DNA of 53,614 nucleotides from Candidatus Galloscillospira excrementipullorum (GCA_018714125.1 DVNV01000052.1:1-53614); one strand, 5' to 3'. Counted from the stretch's first letter, positions 1-8,761 are shown. Translations and numbers: made by a program. The notes: generated by a model not told the origin, from the sequence alone.

Positions 1-9
1 TCCCCCTGC

Positions 10-705
10 TCAGCCTCCCTGCGTCAAGGCGGTGCCCGCCTGTTTCACAACCCCTTGCGCCCAGTGCAGCAGCCGTTCGGAAAGGCCGTCAAACGCCTGC
101 TCCGTTTGGCAGGGGGCCTTCAAAAACGCCCTTGCCGCACAAAACACCTCAAGCTCCTCTCCCTGCAGCACCTTTTCCAAATCACCCGGGTGTAAAACCC
201 ACTGCCCCGTCCGGGCAAAGCAGGCGGCACGCAGCACAAAAACCGCCGACTTGCAGATTTCGCGCAGCGCATCGGCGCTGCGCGCATGCGCCCCATTGTG
301 CACCACCGCGTGGCAGACGCCGCAGGCCCCCTGCCGTACCGCCCGCAGCACATCTTGCGGGCCAAACAGGGAGCGCACAAACTCAAGGGAGCCAAACACG
401 GGCACCGTGTCGTGATAAAAGAAGACAAGCTCTCCCGCGTCCCAGGCGGCAAGCTCCTCCACCCCCGACACAAAGCCGCAGACAAGTTCCCTCAAAGGCA
501 GTTCTTCTATGGCGCGCCGATAGGTCAAAACGTCCTGCCAGCTCAGTTCGTCGAGCAGCAGCACCACGTCGATGTCGCTGCCCGGCCGTGCCTCTCCCCT
601 GGCGCGGCTGCCCTGGAGGCCCACAAAGCGCACCCGCTCCCCAAAGGCCTCCTGCACCGCCCGAAGGTAGCCCTGCATCCAGACTTCCATACACTCCCCG
701 CTCAA
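10..705 (-). CDS. Nucleotidyltransferase-fold protein (pol beta superfamily)
   Basis: A 231-residue protein whose residues about 31-47 carry the pol-beta nucleotidyltransferase signature GSRARGE...GSDIDV (GS motif followed by paired Asp), as in MNT and aminoglycoside nucleotidyltransferases. The C-terminal 100 residues are helical and may be a substrate-binding or HEPN-like part (inference). The best start is TTG at 705, because an AAAGGAGG site lies 7 nt upstream; an ATG five codons in (690) has no well-spaced site. It lies downstream of thrS on the same strand, separated by an 18-bp hairpin. Substrate is unknown; a solitary housekeeping or resistance nucleotidyltransferase is possible, a toxin-antitoxin role less likely because no partner gene is adjacent within the window. 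Confidence 0.75.
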   Translation of the reverse strand: MSGECMEVWMQGYLRAVQEAFGERVRFVGLQGSRARGEARPGSDIDVVLLLDELSWQDVLTYRRAIEELPLRELVCGFVSGVEELAAWDAGELVFFYHDTVPVFGSLEFVRSLFGPQDVLRAVRQGACGVCHAVVHNGAHARSADALREICKSAVFVLRAACFARTGQWVLHPGDLEKVLQGEELEVFCAARAFLKAPCQTEQAFDGLSERLLHWAQGVVKQAGTALTQGG

Positions 706-752
706 AAAAAGCCCTCCTTTTCCCCTCGTCCGCCCCGTGGCCCGCAGGGCGC

Positions 753-790
753 AGACAGGCGCGCAAAAAGCCCTTTTTGCGCGCCTGTCT
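753..790. terminator. Perfect 18-bp hairpin between thrS and the nucleotidyltransferase gene
   Basis: Arms 753-770 and 773-790 pair perfectly around a 2-nt loop. The T-run (about 787-795) is on the plus strand, while both flanking genes read on the minus strand, where no U-run follows the stem. It may still halt or protect thrS transcripts, but by sequence it is a plus-strand terminator. Confidence 0.5.
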
Positions 791-842
791 TTTTTCCTGT
801 TTTGCTATTGTCGTCCCGGTTTCCCCTGCAGCTGCCGCCTTG

Positions 843-2753
843 TCACTTGATGCTCTTGGTGTCAATCTCTTCGCGCAGCATGGCCGCAAAATCGTCCACC
901 TTCATGGCGCCCAGGTCGCCGCCGGCACGCGAGCGCACCGACACCTCACCCTGCTCGGCCTCCCTGTCGCCCACCACGAGCATATAGGGAATCTTGGCAA
1001 GCTGGGCCTCTCTGATTTTCAAGCCCATCTTTTCGCTGCGCAGGTCGTTTTCCACACGGAAGCCCGCGTTTGTCAGGCGCTCCTCAAGCTGCGCCGCATA
1101 GTCGTGATGCCGGTCTGCAATGGGGATGAGCTTGACCTGCACCGGGGCGAGCCAGGCCGGGAAGGCGCCGGCAAAATGCTCGGTCAAAATGCCGATGAAT
1201 CGCTCAATCGAACCGAAGGCCACGCGGTGAATCATGACGGGGCGGTGCTTCTCGCCGTCGGCCCCGACGTAGGTGAGGTCAAAGCGCTCGGGCATCTGGT
1301 AGTCGAGCTGGATGGTGCCGCACTGCCAGGTGCGTCCGATGCAGTCCTTGAGGTGGAAGTCAATCTTGGGACCGTAGAAAGCGCCGTCGCCGGGGTTGAC
1401 GACGTAGTCCATGCCGCGCTGCTCCATGACGCTGCGCAGCGCATCCTCGCTGGTCCTTCTCATCTCCTCGGTCCCGATGAAGTCCTCGGGACAGGTGGAG
1501 AGCTCCACATGATATTCAAAGCCGAAGACCTTATACACTGAGTCGATAAGCTCGATGACGCCGGCTATTTCCTGGGGAATCTGCTCCTCGGTCATGAAGA
1601 TGTGGGCGTCGTCCTGCGTGAAGCAGCGCACCCGCATCAGGCCGTGCAGCGCGCCCGACAGCTCGTGACGATGCACCAGCCCCAGCTCGCCCACGCGCAT
1701 GGGCAAATCCTTGTACGACCACATGCGGCGCTTGTAGGCCAGCATGCCGCCCGGGCAGTTCATGGGCTTGATGGCGTATGTTCCATCGTCAATGGTGGTG
1801 AAATACATGTTCTCCTTGTAATGATCCCAGTGCCCCGAGCGATGCCACAGCTCCTCGTTCAAAATCATGGGCGTTTTGATTTCCTCATAGCCCCACTTGC
1901 GGTGCAGGTCGCGCCAGTAGTTTTCCAGCTCGTTGCGGATGACCATGCCCTTGGGGAAGAAGAAGGGGAAGCCGGGGCCCTCGTCAAAGAGGGCGAAGAG
2001 GTCGAGCTCACGGCCCAGCCGGCGGTGGTCGCGGCGCTTTGCCTCCTCGAGCATGGTGAGATAGTCGTCAAGCTGCTGCTTCTTGGGGAAGGCGATGCCG
2101 TAGACACGCTGCAGCATCTTGTTGTTTGCATCGGCCTTCCAGTAGGCCCCCGTGACGTTGAGCAGCTTGAGCGCCCGCAGCGCCCCCGTGCGCATGAGGT
2201 GGGGGCCAGCGCACAGGTCGGTGAAGTCGCCCTGGCGGTAAAAGGAGATTTCCTCTCCCTCGGGCAGCTCCTCAATCAAAATAACCTTGTAAGGCTCTTC
2301 CATCTTCTGCGCCAGGGCGATGGCCTCCCCGCGCGGCAGCACAAACCGCTCCAGAGGCAAATCCTCCTTGACGATTTTGCGCATCTCCTCTTCGATTTTT
2401 TCAAGGTCCTCCCCCGTGAAGGGCTCGGGCGTGTCGATGTCATAGTAAAACCCGTTGTCGATGGCGGGGCCTATCGTCAGCTTGGCCTCGGGGAACAGCC
2501 GCTTGACGGCCTGGGCCAGCACATGCGAGCCGGTGTGCCAGAAGGCGTGCTTGCCCTGGGCGTCTTCAAATGTCAAAATTTCGAGTGCGCAGTCGGCGTC
2601 GACCACGGTGCGCAGGTCGCACAGCTCCCCGTTGAGCTTTGCTGCGCAGGCTTCTTTTGCAAGCGCCGGGGAGATGGCCTTGGCAATGGCGATGATGGGC
2701 TGGCCCGCCTCCACCTGGCGCACGCTTTGATCTTTGAGGGTGATGGAAATCAT
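843..2753 (-). CDS. thrS: Threonyl-tRNA synthetase
   Basis: A 636-residue class II synthetase that charges tRNA-Thr. Order of domains: N-terminal TGS domain (about 1-60), N2 editing domain with HTGSH (HxxxH) and a later CAGPH motif, the catalytic core with the zinc cysteine in MNCPGG, the class II motifs, and the anticodon-binding domain after about residue 530. Length is normal for a full bacterial ThrRS with editing. The ATG at 2753 has an AAAGGAG site. Expression is almost certainly controlled by the T-box leader directly upstream. Confidence 0.97.
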   Translation of the reverse strand: MISITLKDQSVRQVEAGQPIIAIAKAISPALAKEACAAKLNGELCDLRTVVDADCALEILTFEDAQGKHAFWHTGSHVLAQAVKRLFPEAKLTIGPAIDNGFYYDIDTPEPFTGEDLEKIEEEMRKIVKEDLPLERFVLPRGEAIALAQKMEEPYKVILIEELPEGEEISFYRQGDFTDLCAGPHLMRTGALRALKLLNVTGAYWKADANNKMLQRVYGIAFPKKQQLDDYLTMLEEAKRRDHRRLGRELDLFALFDEGPGFPFFFPKGMVIRNELENYWRDLHRKWGYEEIKTPMILNEELWHRSGHWDHYKENMYFTTIDDGTYAIKPMNCPGGMLAYKRRMWSYKDLPMRVGELGLVHRHELSGALHGLMRVRCFTQDDAHIFMTEEQIPQEIAGVIELIDSVYKVFGFEYHVELSTCPEDFIGTEEMRRTSEDALRSVMEQRGMDYVVNPGDGAFYGPKIDFHLKDCIGRTWQCGTIQLDYQMPERFDLTYVGADGEKHRPVMIHRVAFGSIERFIGILTEHFAGAFPAWLAPVQVKLIPIADRHHDYAAQLEERLTNAGFRVENDLRSEKMGLKIREAQLAKIPYMLVVGDREAEQGEVSVRSRAGGDLGAMKVDDFAAMLREEIDTKSIK

Positions 2754-2857
2754 AATGCTCTCCTTTCAAGACGCGGAAATTTTAGCAAATTTTTTATCGT
2801 TTGTTGTAAAATGCCGGTGACTGGCTCATAAAGCCGTGAGCGGTCGGCCGCAGCGTC

Positions 2858-3112
2858 AAAAAAGCCCCGAATCCCCTCCCGGGGATTCGGGGCGCACGGC
2901 AGGCGCGGTTCCACCCGAATTTCATGAAAGGGCGCAAAGCCCCCTTTCACCTCTTTGGCCGATAACGGTGCCGGCCGGCGGAGCATTTCCTCTCCGCAAC
3001 TCAGGAGCGGTATGTTCGGCATGTGCGCGGGCGGCTTTCAGCTTACAGCCTGCCCTCTCTGCTGCGCGCCTTTTTTCTCTCCGTCGCAGTTGTTGTGGCA
3101 TTTATTTTTATT
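2858..3112 (-). promoter_or_regulatory. T-box leader of thrS (tRNA-Thr sensing)
   Basis: On the minus strand the T-box core GGGTGGAACCGCG is at 2916-2904, ready to pair with the tRNA acceptor end. Just downstream is an intrinsic terminator (arms 2864-2876 and 2881-2893, U-run from 2863-2858). Stem I upstream can close through AACT/AGTT and GGAG/CTCC pairings. The specifier is probably ACC at 3011-3009, a Thr codon, which agrees with the gene controlled. Uncharged tRNA-Thr should favour the antiterminator and raise thrS expression. Confidence 0.92.
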
Positions 3113-3118
3113 TTATAG

Positions 3119-3147
3119 ATTTTACTCCCGTGCGGCGCTCTTGTCAA
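3119..3147 (-). promoter_or_regulatory. thrS promoter (sigma-A type)
   Basis: TTGACA (3147-3142), a 17-nt spacer and TAAAAT (3124-3119) on the minus strand, placing the transcript start near 3112 and giving a leader of about 360 nt. Confidence 0.7.
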
Positions 3148-3152
3148 GCCCT

Positions 3153-3590
3153 TCAGACCCATTCCCCCGGCTTTCCCGTTTTGTCATATTCCTCCATGAA
3201 GGCCAGGATGCGGCGCTTGTAGTCCTGCGCCTGCTTTCCATAGTCGATGACGTCATACCGGTTGAAGTCCCTTGTCACCCTCTGCCGGTTTTTGAGCGGG
3301 CGCTTTGTCCCGCAGTTGGGGCACACCACCTTGCGGCTCATCATCCACAAATAGATGCCTCCCACCGAGAAGAAGATGACAAACCAGGCGATGGGGTCGG
3401 AGCCGCACACATAGTACCACAGCGCGCCGCCCGCCAGCAGCATGACCACCGACAGGGGAATGCGGATCAGGGGGCGCACGTTTTGCTTTGCGATGCCAAA
3501 ACAGCCCCGATAGCCGCACTCGTCGCACATCTCCTCCTGAAATCCGTCAAACTCCCGCAGGCGCTCCCTGATTTCATAGTTGCTGCTCAT
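3153..3590 (-). CDS. Zinc-ribbon membrane protein of unknown function
   Basis: A 145-residue protein. Near residue 20 is a cysteine cluster (CDECGYRGC). Two adjoining hydrophobic segments follow (about 43-60 and 66-84), then a CPNCG motif with basic residues, which could complete a metal site or rubredoxin-like knuckle. The C-terminus is charged and helical. The frame stays open far upstream, but ATG 3590 is the sensible start because a GGAGGTG site and a promoter directly precede it. I do not recognise a named family. Confidence 0.7.
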   Translation of the reverse strand: MSSNYEIRERLREFDGFQEEMCDECGYRGCFGIAKQNVRPLIRIPLSVVMLLAGGALWYYVCGSDPIAWFVIFFSVGGIYLWMMSRKVVCPNCGTKRPLKNRQRVTRDFNRYDVIDYGKQAQDYKRRILAFMEEYDKTGKPGEWV

Positions 3591-3625
3591 ACGGAACACC
3601 TCCAAAGCCCTGTGAAAGTACTGGT

Positions 3626-3654
3626 AGTATAGCGCAAACCCCCGGAAAATGCAA
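3626..3654 (-). promoter_or_regulatory. Promoter of the zinc-ribbon membrane protein gene
   Basis: TTGCAT (3654-3649), 17-nt spacer, TATACT (3631-3626) on the minus strand, about 30 nt before the ATG. Confidence 0.55.
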
Positions 3655-3762
3655 GCGTCAGGCAGCATCGCCCCTTCCTTGTGCCAGGAGAGCAAGCGGC
3701 ATGACGGCGGGCCTGCCCGGCAAAAGCTCTTTGCCCCACGGCCGGCTTGTGCCGGTTGCCGC

Positions 3763-3791
3763 TTTACTTCGCCTGCCTTGTGGGATATAAT
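3763..3791 (+). promoter_or_regulatory. Promoter of the asparaginase-like gene
   Basis: TTTACT, 17-nt spacer, TATAAT (3786-3791) on the plus strand, about 80 nt before the ATG at 3870. Confidence 0.5.
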
Positions 3792-3869
3792 GAGAAATAA
3801 CCAAAAAATCCATCCGCCCTCAGGCGGGCCCGCCGCCCGCCTGCCGTTCCCTGCAAAGGAGGTCTTGTC

Positions 3870-4865
3870 ATGGCGGCTCCCCAAATTCTCGTAAACGAAT
3901 ACCGTGGCGACACGCTCGAGTGCTTTCACTACGGCTCCATCGCCATCTGCGACGAAAAAGGTCTTGTCCGCAGCGTCGGCGACGCCGACTTCATGTGCTA
4001 CTACCGCTCCTCCTCCAAGCCCATCCAGGCTTTGCCCTTTCTGGTGCTGGGGCTTGACAAGAAATACGGCCTGACCGACGAGGAAATTTCCATCATGTCG
4101 GGCTCTCTGTGGTGCGGGCCGCGCCAGGTGGAGCTTGTCAAAAGCATCATGGAAAAGGCCGACATCTCCTATGACACGCTCATCATGCAGCCCTGCTATC
4201 CCATGGGGCACGACTATGAGCTCAAGCTGGTGGCGGCAGGGGAAAAGCCCAGCAGGCTCTACCACAACTGCATCGGCAAGCACCTCTCGCTCATTCTGGT
4301 GCAGCGGGAGCTGGGCGACGAGCGCGACTACTACAAGCCGGACAGCGCCGTGCAGCGCATGATTTTGCGCGACATCGCGGAATTTTCCGACTTCCCCGAG
4401 CAGCAAATCCGCATAGGGGTCGACGGCTGCGGTGTGCCGGTTTTTGCCGTGCCCTTGCACAACATGGCCACCTCCTATGTCAGGCTGGCGGCCCCCGACC
4501 TGCTCAGGACCCCCGCGCTGGCGCAGGCCGCCCTGCGCAATGCCGACATCCTCTCGCGCTACCCTCAAAATCTCATGGACGCCGCCGCCACCTGCGGCGT
4601 GCTGTGCCGCGACCCCAACATCATCGGCAAGGTGGGCGCGCAGGGGGTTTACACCTTTGGCCTGAAGAAAGAGCGCCTGGGCTTTGCCTGCAAGGTCTAT
4701 GACGGCATGTCGGCCTATTTCCCGCTCATCATCGCCCACACGCTCGAGCTGCTGGGCTATGACAACAAGGAGACCATCGAGCGGCTGCGCGCTTCCTTCC
4801 CCGACGAGGTCACAAACGCCACCGGCGCGGTGGTGGGCGTCAAAAAGGCCGTCTTTTCCCTGTAA
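3870..4865 (+). CDS. Asparaginase II family protein
   Basis: A 331-residue protein of the asparaginase II family (Pfam PF06089 type), predicted to hydrolyse L-asparagine or a related amide in the cytosol. Family landmarks in order are RSSSKPIQALP (about 47-57), SGSLWCGP (about 76-83), HNCIGKH (about 131-137) and VDGCGVP (about 186-192). In typical members the second landmark reads SGSHSGEP, so this copy is divergent there, and activity on asparagine should not be assumed. AAGGAGG lies 7 nt before the ATG. It is a monocistronic plus-strand gene between a divergent membrane-protein gene and the MurF cluster. Confidence 0.85.
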   Translation: MAAPQILVNEYRGDTLECFHYGSIAICDEKGLVRSVGDADFMCYYRSSSKPIQALPFLVLGLDKKYGLTDEEISIMSGSLWCGPRQVELVKSIMEKADISYDTLIMQPCYPMGHDYELKLVAAGEKPSRLYHNCIGKHLSLILVQRELGDERDYYKPDSAVQRMILRDIAEFSDFPEQQIRIGVDGCGVPVFAVPLHNMATSYVRLAAPDLLRTPALAQAALRNADILSRYPQNLMDAAATCGVLCRDPNIIGKVGAQGVYTFGLKKERLGFACKVYDGMSAYFPLIIAHTLELLGYDNKETIERLRASFPDEVTNATGAVVGVKKAVFSL

Positions 4866-5002
4866 GCGCCTCCCCGGCAGGCGCCCGCCGCCCTGCCGGC
4901 AAGAGAACGCCCCGGTGTTTTTCAAAGGCGCCCGCCGCAAAGCCCGCCTCTTGACTTTTCAAAATTTACAATTTTTTTGCGACTTTGCCCCCTCAGGCTG
5001 AG

Positions 5003-5008
5003 TATAAT
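5003..5008 (+). promoter_or_regulatory. Candidate -10 box for the hydrolase-murF-ddl cluster
   Basis: A perfect TATAAT in an otherwise AT-rich upstream stretch, about 75 nt before the first gene. No good -35 element lies at 16-18 nt, so this call rests on the -10 alone. Confidence 0.35.
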
Positions 5009-5080
5009 AAAACAACGCATCTGCATCTGCACGGAGGCTGCGGCCTGTCCGCAGTCCCGGAACATAAGGAGGCTTTCCCC

Positions 5081-5863
5081 ATGCAAATTCCCGTGAGCGG
5101 GACAACCATCCACTGTGAATTTTTGGGGGAGGGCCCCCGCACCGCCGTGGTGCTGCACGGCTGGGGCACGTCGATGGAGGTCATGCGCCCCATCACGCAG
5201 CACCTGGCCTCACGCGGCTGGCGCGTGCTGAGCCTCGACTTTCCCGGCTTTGGCCAAAGCCCCCCGCCGCCCGAGGCCTGGGGCGTCCCCGAGTATGCCG
5301 CCGCCACGGCGGAGCTGCTGGAGCGCCTTGACGTGCGCCGTCCCCTGCTGCTCGGCCATTCCTTCGGGGGCCGGGTCATCATCTATCTCATGGGGGCGCT
5401 CTCGTTTTCCGCCTTTCGCCTCGTTTTAGTGGGCGCTGCCGGCATCAAGCCGCCGCCCGGAAAGGCCAGCCGCAAAACCCGCCTTTTCAAGGCGGGAAAG
5501 GCCCTGCTCTCCCTGCTGCCCGCCTCCCTGCGCGAGCCGGCGCTCGAGAGGCTGCGCAACCACTTCGGCTCGGAGGACTATCGCGCCGCAAAGGGCGTCA
5601 TGCGCGAATGCCTTGTCAAATCCATCAATCTGGATTTGGCGCCTCTTCTGCCGGGCATTGACACCGAGGCCCTGTTGATTTGGGGCGACGCCGACACCGC
5701 CACCCCCCTGTGGCAGGGGCAGCGCATGGAGCAGCTTTTGCCAAACGCCGGCCTGGCCGTGATTCCCGGCGCCGGCCACTACACCTTCTTTGACAATCCC
5801 GCGCGCTTTTATGCCATCTTAGACAGCTATCTCTCGACGCTTCCAAGGGAGGACCCCTCATGA
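5081..5863 (+). CDS. Alpha/beta-fold hydrolase
   Basis: A 260-residue alpha/beta hydrolase. The nucleophile elbow GHSFGG (about residues 94-99), the acid in WGDADTATP (about 204-212) and the histidine in GAGHYTFFD (about 232-240) form a complete Ser-Asp-His set. An oxyanion-region LHGWG motif is near residue 25. The start at 5081 follows AAGGAGG by 8 nt; the frame is open further upstream without a better site. Its stop overlaps the murF start (ATGA at 5860-5863), so the two are translationally coupled. The substrate is unknown; coupling suggests an envelope-related ester or amide. Confidence 0.85.
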   Translation: MQIPVSGTTIHCEFLGEGPRTAVVLHGWGTSMEVMRPITQHLASRGWRVLSLDFPGFGQSPPPPEAWGVPEYAAATAELLERLDVRRPLLLGHSFGGRVIIYLMGALSFSAFRLVLVGAAGIKPPPGKASRKTRLFKAGKALLSLLPASLREPALERLRNHFGSEDYRAAKGVMRECLVKSINLDLAPLLPGIDTEALLIWGDADTATPLWQGQRMEQLLPNAGLAVIPGAGHYTFFDNPARFYAILDSYLSTLPREDPS

Positions 5864-7440
5864 CCGACGCACTGCTTCCCCGTCTTGCGCTGCTGGCCGC
5901 CGCAGCCGTCTGGCAGGCCGCCCGCAGCCGCCATTATTTCCACATGCTTCAGCTCAATTCCTACCGCAACGAGCGCTACGCCGCATGGCTCTCCAAAAAC
6001 GCGCCGCGTCTGTGGTTCTTTGCCGGCCTGCCCGCCGCCGTGGCAACCGCCGTGGCGCTCACCATGGGGCTGCCCGGCATGCTGGCGGCGGCCTTCGGCT
6101 ATGCCCTTGCCGCAGTTTACACGCTTTGCGCCAAAAAGCCCGAGAAAAAGCCCTTTGTCGTCACCGACCGCGTCAAGCGGCAGTTCCTGGCGGCGGCAGG
6201 GCTCCTGCTGGCGGCGCTGCTGCTCACCGCCCTTGTCTGGCGCGCCGCGCCCTATTGGGGCGCCGGCCTGCTGCTGCTTTTTGTGACGCTGCCGGTTCCC
6301 GTTGGGCTGCCGCCTGCGGCAAACCGTCTCATGGCAGGGCGCGAGCGGCGCATCGCCGACTCCTTTGTGCGCTCGGCGCAGCAAAAGCTGCAGTCTCAAA
6401 GGGATTTTATCGTCATCGGCGTCACGGGGAGCTACGGCAAGACCTCGGTCAAATATATCCTCTCGGAGCTGCTGCGCGAAAAATACAATACCCTCATGAC
6501 CCCCGAAAGCTACAACACCACCATGGGCGTGGTGCGCACCGTCAACGAGCAGCTGCGGCCGCAGCATCAGGTGTTTGTGTGCGAGATGGGCGCCCGGCAG
6601 GTGGGGGACATCAAGGAAATCTGCGATATCGTGCACCCGACCTACGGCATCATCACCTCGGTGGGCATCGCCCACCTGGAGACCTTCCGCACCACCGAAA
6701 ACATCCGCAAAACCAAATTTGAGCTGGCCGACAGCCTGCCGGAAAACGGCCTTGCCTTTCTCAATTTCGACAGCACGCCGGTGGCGTCGGCGGGCTACAC
6801 CCGCCCCCACGTCTCTTACGGGCTGACCCCGGGGCTCGACTGCTACAGCGACGACATCTCGGTCAGCGAGCAGGGCACCTCCTTCACGCTGCACTGCAAG
6901 GGCCACGAGCCCCTGCGCCTGACCACCCGGCTGCTGGGCCGCCACAACGTGCTCAACATCACGGGCGCCGCCGCCCTGGCGCTGCATCTGGGCGTCTCCC
7001 CCGCCGGCATCACGGCGGCGCTGCGCCGTTTGAAGCCCGTGCCCCACCGCCTGGAGCTCAAAAACAACGGCGGCGTGATTGTCATTGACGATGCCTACAA
7101 CTCCAACCCCGAAGGGGCCGCCGAGGCACTGCGCGTCCTTGGCAGCCTGCAGGGCCGCCGGCGCATCCTCATCACGCCCGGCATGGTGGAGCTGGGCGAA
7201 AACGAATATGCCGCCAACAGGGAGCTCGGCCGGGTGGCCGCGCCTCACTGTGACGACGTGATTGCCGTCGGCCGCGTCAGGGACGCCCTCTTTGAGGGGC
7301 TGGACAGCGAGGGCTTTCCCGAGCAGCGCCGCCACGCCGTCAAAAACCTGCGCGAGGCGCTGGCGCTGCTGCCGCAGCTTCTCACCGGCCCGAGCGCCGT
7401 TTTGCTGGAAAACGATTTGACCGACGACATGGAGAGCTGA
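5860..7440 (+). CDS. murF: MurF-type Mur ligase with N-terminal membrane domain
   Basis: A 526-residue protein. Residues 1-155 contain about four or five hydrophobic segments, then a full Mur ligase begins. The ATP P-loop GVTGSYGKTS is at about 187-196, GRHNVLN at about 360, and DDAYNSNPEG at about 409, which is the pattern of MurF, the enzyme adding D-Ala-D-Ala to UDP-MurNAc-tripeptide. Soluble MurF is about 450 residues, so the extra length is the membrane part, which should place the ligase at the inner face of the membrane. It sits between a coupled hydrolase and ddl, whose product (D-Ala-D-Ala) is the MurF substrate. A related amino-acid ligase with a different substrate remains possible. 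Confidence 0.85.
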   Translation: MTDALLPRLALLAAAAVWQAARSRHYFHMLQLNSYRNERYAAWLSKNAPRLWFFAGLPAAVATAVALTMGLPGMLAAAFGYALAAVYTLCAKKPEKKPFVVTDRVKRQFLAAAGLLLAALLLTALVWRAAPYWGAGLLLLFVTLPVPVGLPPAANRLMAGRERRIADSFVRSAQQKLQSQRDFIVIGVTGSYGKTSVKYILSELLREKYNTLMTPESYNTTMGVVRTVNEQLRPQHQVFVCEMGARQVGDIKEICDIVHPTYGIITSVGIAHLETFRTTENIRKTKFELADSLPENGLAFLNFDSTPVASAGYTRPHVSYGLTPGLDCYSDDISVSEQGTSFTLHCKGHEPLRLTTRLLGRHNVLNITGAAALALHLGVSPAGITAALRRLKPVPHRLELKNNGGVIVIDDAYNSNPEGAAEALRVLGSLQGRRRILITPGMVELGENEYAANRELGRVAAPHCDDVIAVGRVRDALFEGLDSEGFPEQRRHAVKNLREALALLPQLLTGPSAVLLENDLTDDMES

Positions 7441-7558
7441 CGCTTTCCCCATGTCTTCCCCCCCCGCCCGGCCCCGTGGGCACAAGGGCGGCCCCAAGCG
7501 TCCCGCAACAGGAGGGAGTCCCCTCCTTTCCCACAACACGATAAGGAGGCAAGCAGCT

Positions 7559-8752
7559 ATGAAACTGTCCGTTGGCGTATTTTTCGGCGGGTGTTCCACC
7601 GAGCACGAGGTCTCGGTCATCTCGGCGGTGCAGGCCATGCACGCGCTGGACACCGAGAAATATCAGGTGACGCCCTTTTATACCACCAAGCAGGGGGTGC
7701 TCTACACCGGCGAGGCCCTGCTTCAGATTGAAAACTACCGCAACATCCCGGCGCTGCTCGAGCAGTGCACGCAGGCCGCCATCCTGCGCCGCAGCGAGTC
7801 GGAGGTCTGGGCCGTGCGCGCCCAGCCCAAGAAGTTCGGCAGCAACGACCTGGTGCGCCTTGATTTGGCCTTCCCCATTGTGCACGGCACCAACACGGAG
7901 GACGGCTCGATTCAGGGCTTCTTCGAGACGCTGCGCCTGCCCTATGTGGGCTGCGACGTGGCCTCCTCGGCGCTGGGCATGGACAAAATGGCCGCAAAGC
8001 AGGTGCTGGCGGCCGCCGGGCTGCCGGTGCTGCAGGGCGTGTGCTTCTACCACCGCGACTATCTGCTCGACGAGCAGGCCCACCTCGAGCGCATCGAGGC
8101 GCTGGGGCCCTACCCCATCATTGTCAAGCCGGTCAACTTAGGCTCCAGCGTGGGCATCAAGGTGGCCTCCGACCGCAGCGCGCTGCGCGAGGCCATCGAC
8201 TACGCCGCCGCCTTTGCCCCGAGGCTGCTGTGCGAGCGCGCCGTGACGGGACTGCGTGAAATCAACTGCGCCGTGCTGGGCGACGAGCAGGAGGCCACCC
8301 CCTCCCTTTGCGAAGAGCCGGTGACGGCCGGGGAAATCCTGTCCTATGCCGACAAGTATATGTCCCAGGGCGGGGCCAAGGGCATGTCGGGCGCACAGCG
8401 CCGTCTGCCGGCCGAGCTGAGCGCCGAAAAAACGCAGGAAATCCAGTCGCTGGCCGTTGACGCCTTCCGCGCCATCGGCTGCAGCGGGGTGGTGCGCGTC
8501 GACTTCCTCATGGACACCGACGACGGTGACAAGGTCTATATCAACGAGCTCAACACCATCCCCGGCTCGCTCTCCTTTTACCTCTTTGCACCTGCGGGGC
8601 TGCCCTACGAGGAGCTGCTCGACCGGCTCATCGACCTGGCCTTCAAGCGTCAGCGTCAGCGCGACGGCCTGACCTACAGCTATGAGACCAACATCTTCGA
8701 CACCAAGGCCACCGGGATGCTCAAGGGCACCAAGGGAATCAAGGGGCTGTGA
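7559..8752 (+). CDS. ddl: D-alanine--D-alanine ligase
   Basis: A 397-residue ATP-grasp ligase that joins two D-alanines for peptidoglycan. Visible landmarks: FFGGCSTEHEVS near the N-terminus (residues 8-19), HGTNTEDG (about 105-112), the ATP-grasp stretch KPVNLGSSVG (about 189-198), the omega-loop tyrosine in YADKYM (about 263-268), and NELNTIPGS (about 329-337) near the end of the catalytic domain. The tyrosine favours a D-Ala-D-Ala rather than a D-Ala-D-Lac ligase. The start at 7559 has a TAAGGAGG site. It lies 118 bp after murF on the same strand and ends the cluster at a strong terminator. Confidence 0.93.
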   Translation: MKLSVGVFFGGCSTEHEVSVISAVQAMHALDTEKYQVTPFYTTKQGVLYTGEALLQIENYRNIPALLEQCTQAAILRRSESEVWAVRAQPKKFGSNDLVRLDLAFPIVHGTNTEDGSIQGFFETLRLPYVGCDVASSALGMDKMAAKQVLAAAGLPVLQGVCFYHRDYLLDEQAHLERIEALGPYPIIVKPVNLGSSVGIKVASDRSALREAIDYAAAFAPRLLCERAVTGLREINCAVLGDEQEATPSLCEEPVTAGEILSYADKYMSQGGAKGMSGAQRRLPAELSAEKTQEIQSLAVDAFRAIGCSGVVRVDFLMDTDDGDKVYINELNTIPGSLSFYLFAPAGLPYEELLDRLIDLAFKRQRQRDGLTYSYETNIFDTKATGMLKGTKGIKGL

Positions 8753-8761
8753 GGCCCTTTT

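Noticed and set aside
132-1541. A 469-codon plus-strand open frame over thrS
   Set aside because: Arg/Pro/His-rich shadow of the nucleotidyltransferase gene and thrS; no RBS or domain.
3591-4940. Long upstream extension of the minus-strand zinc-ribbon protein frame
   Set aside because: It lies opposite the asparaginase-like gene; RBS and promoter place the start at 3590.
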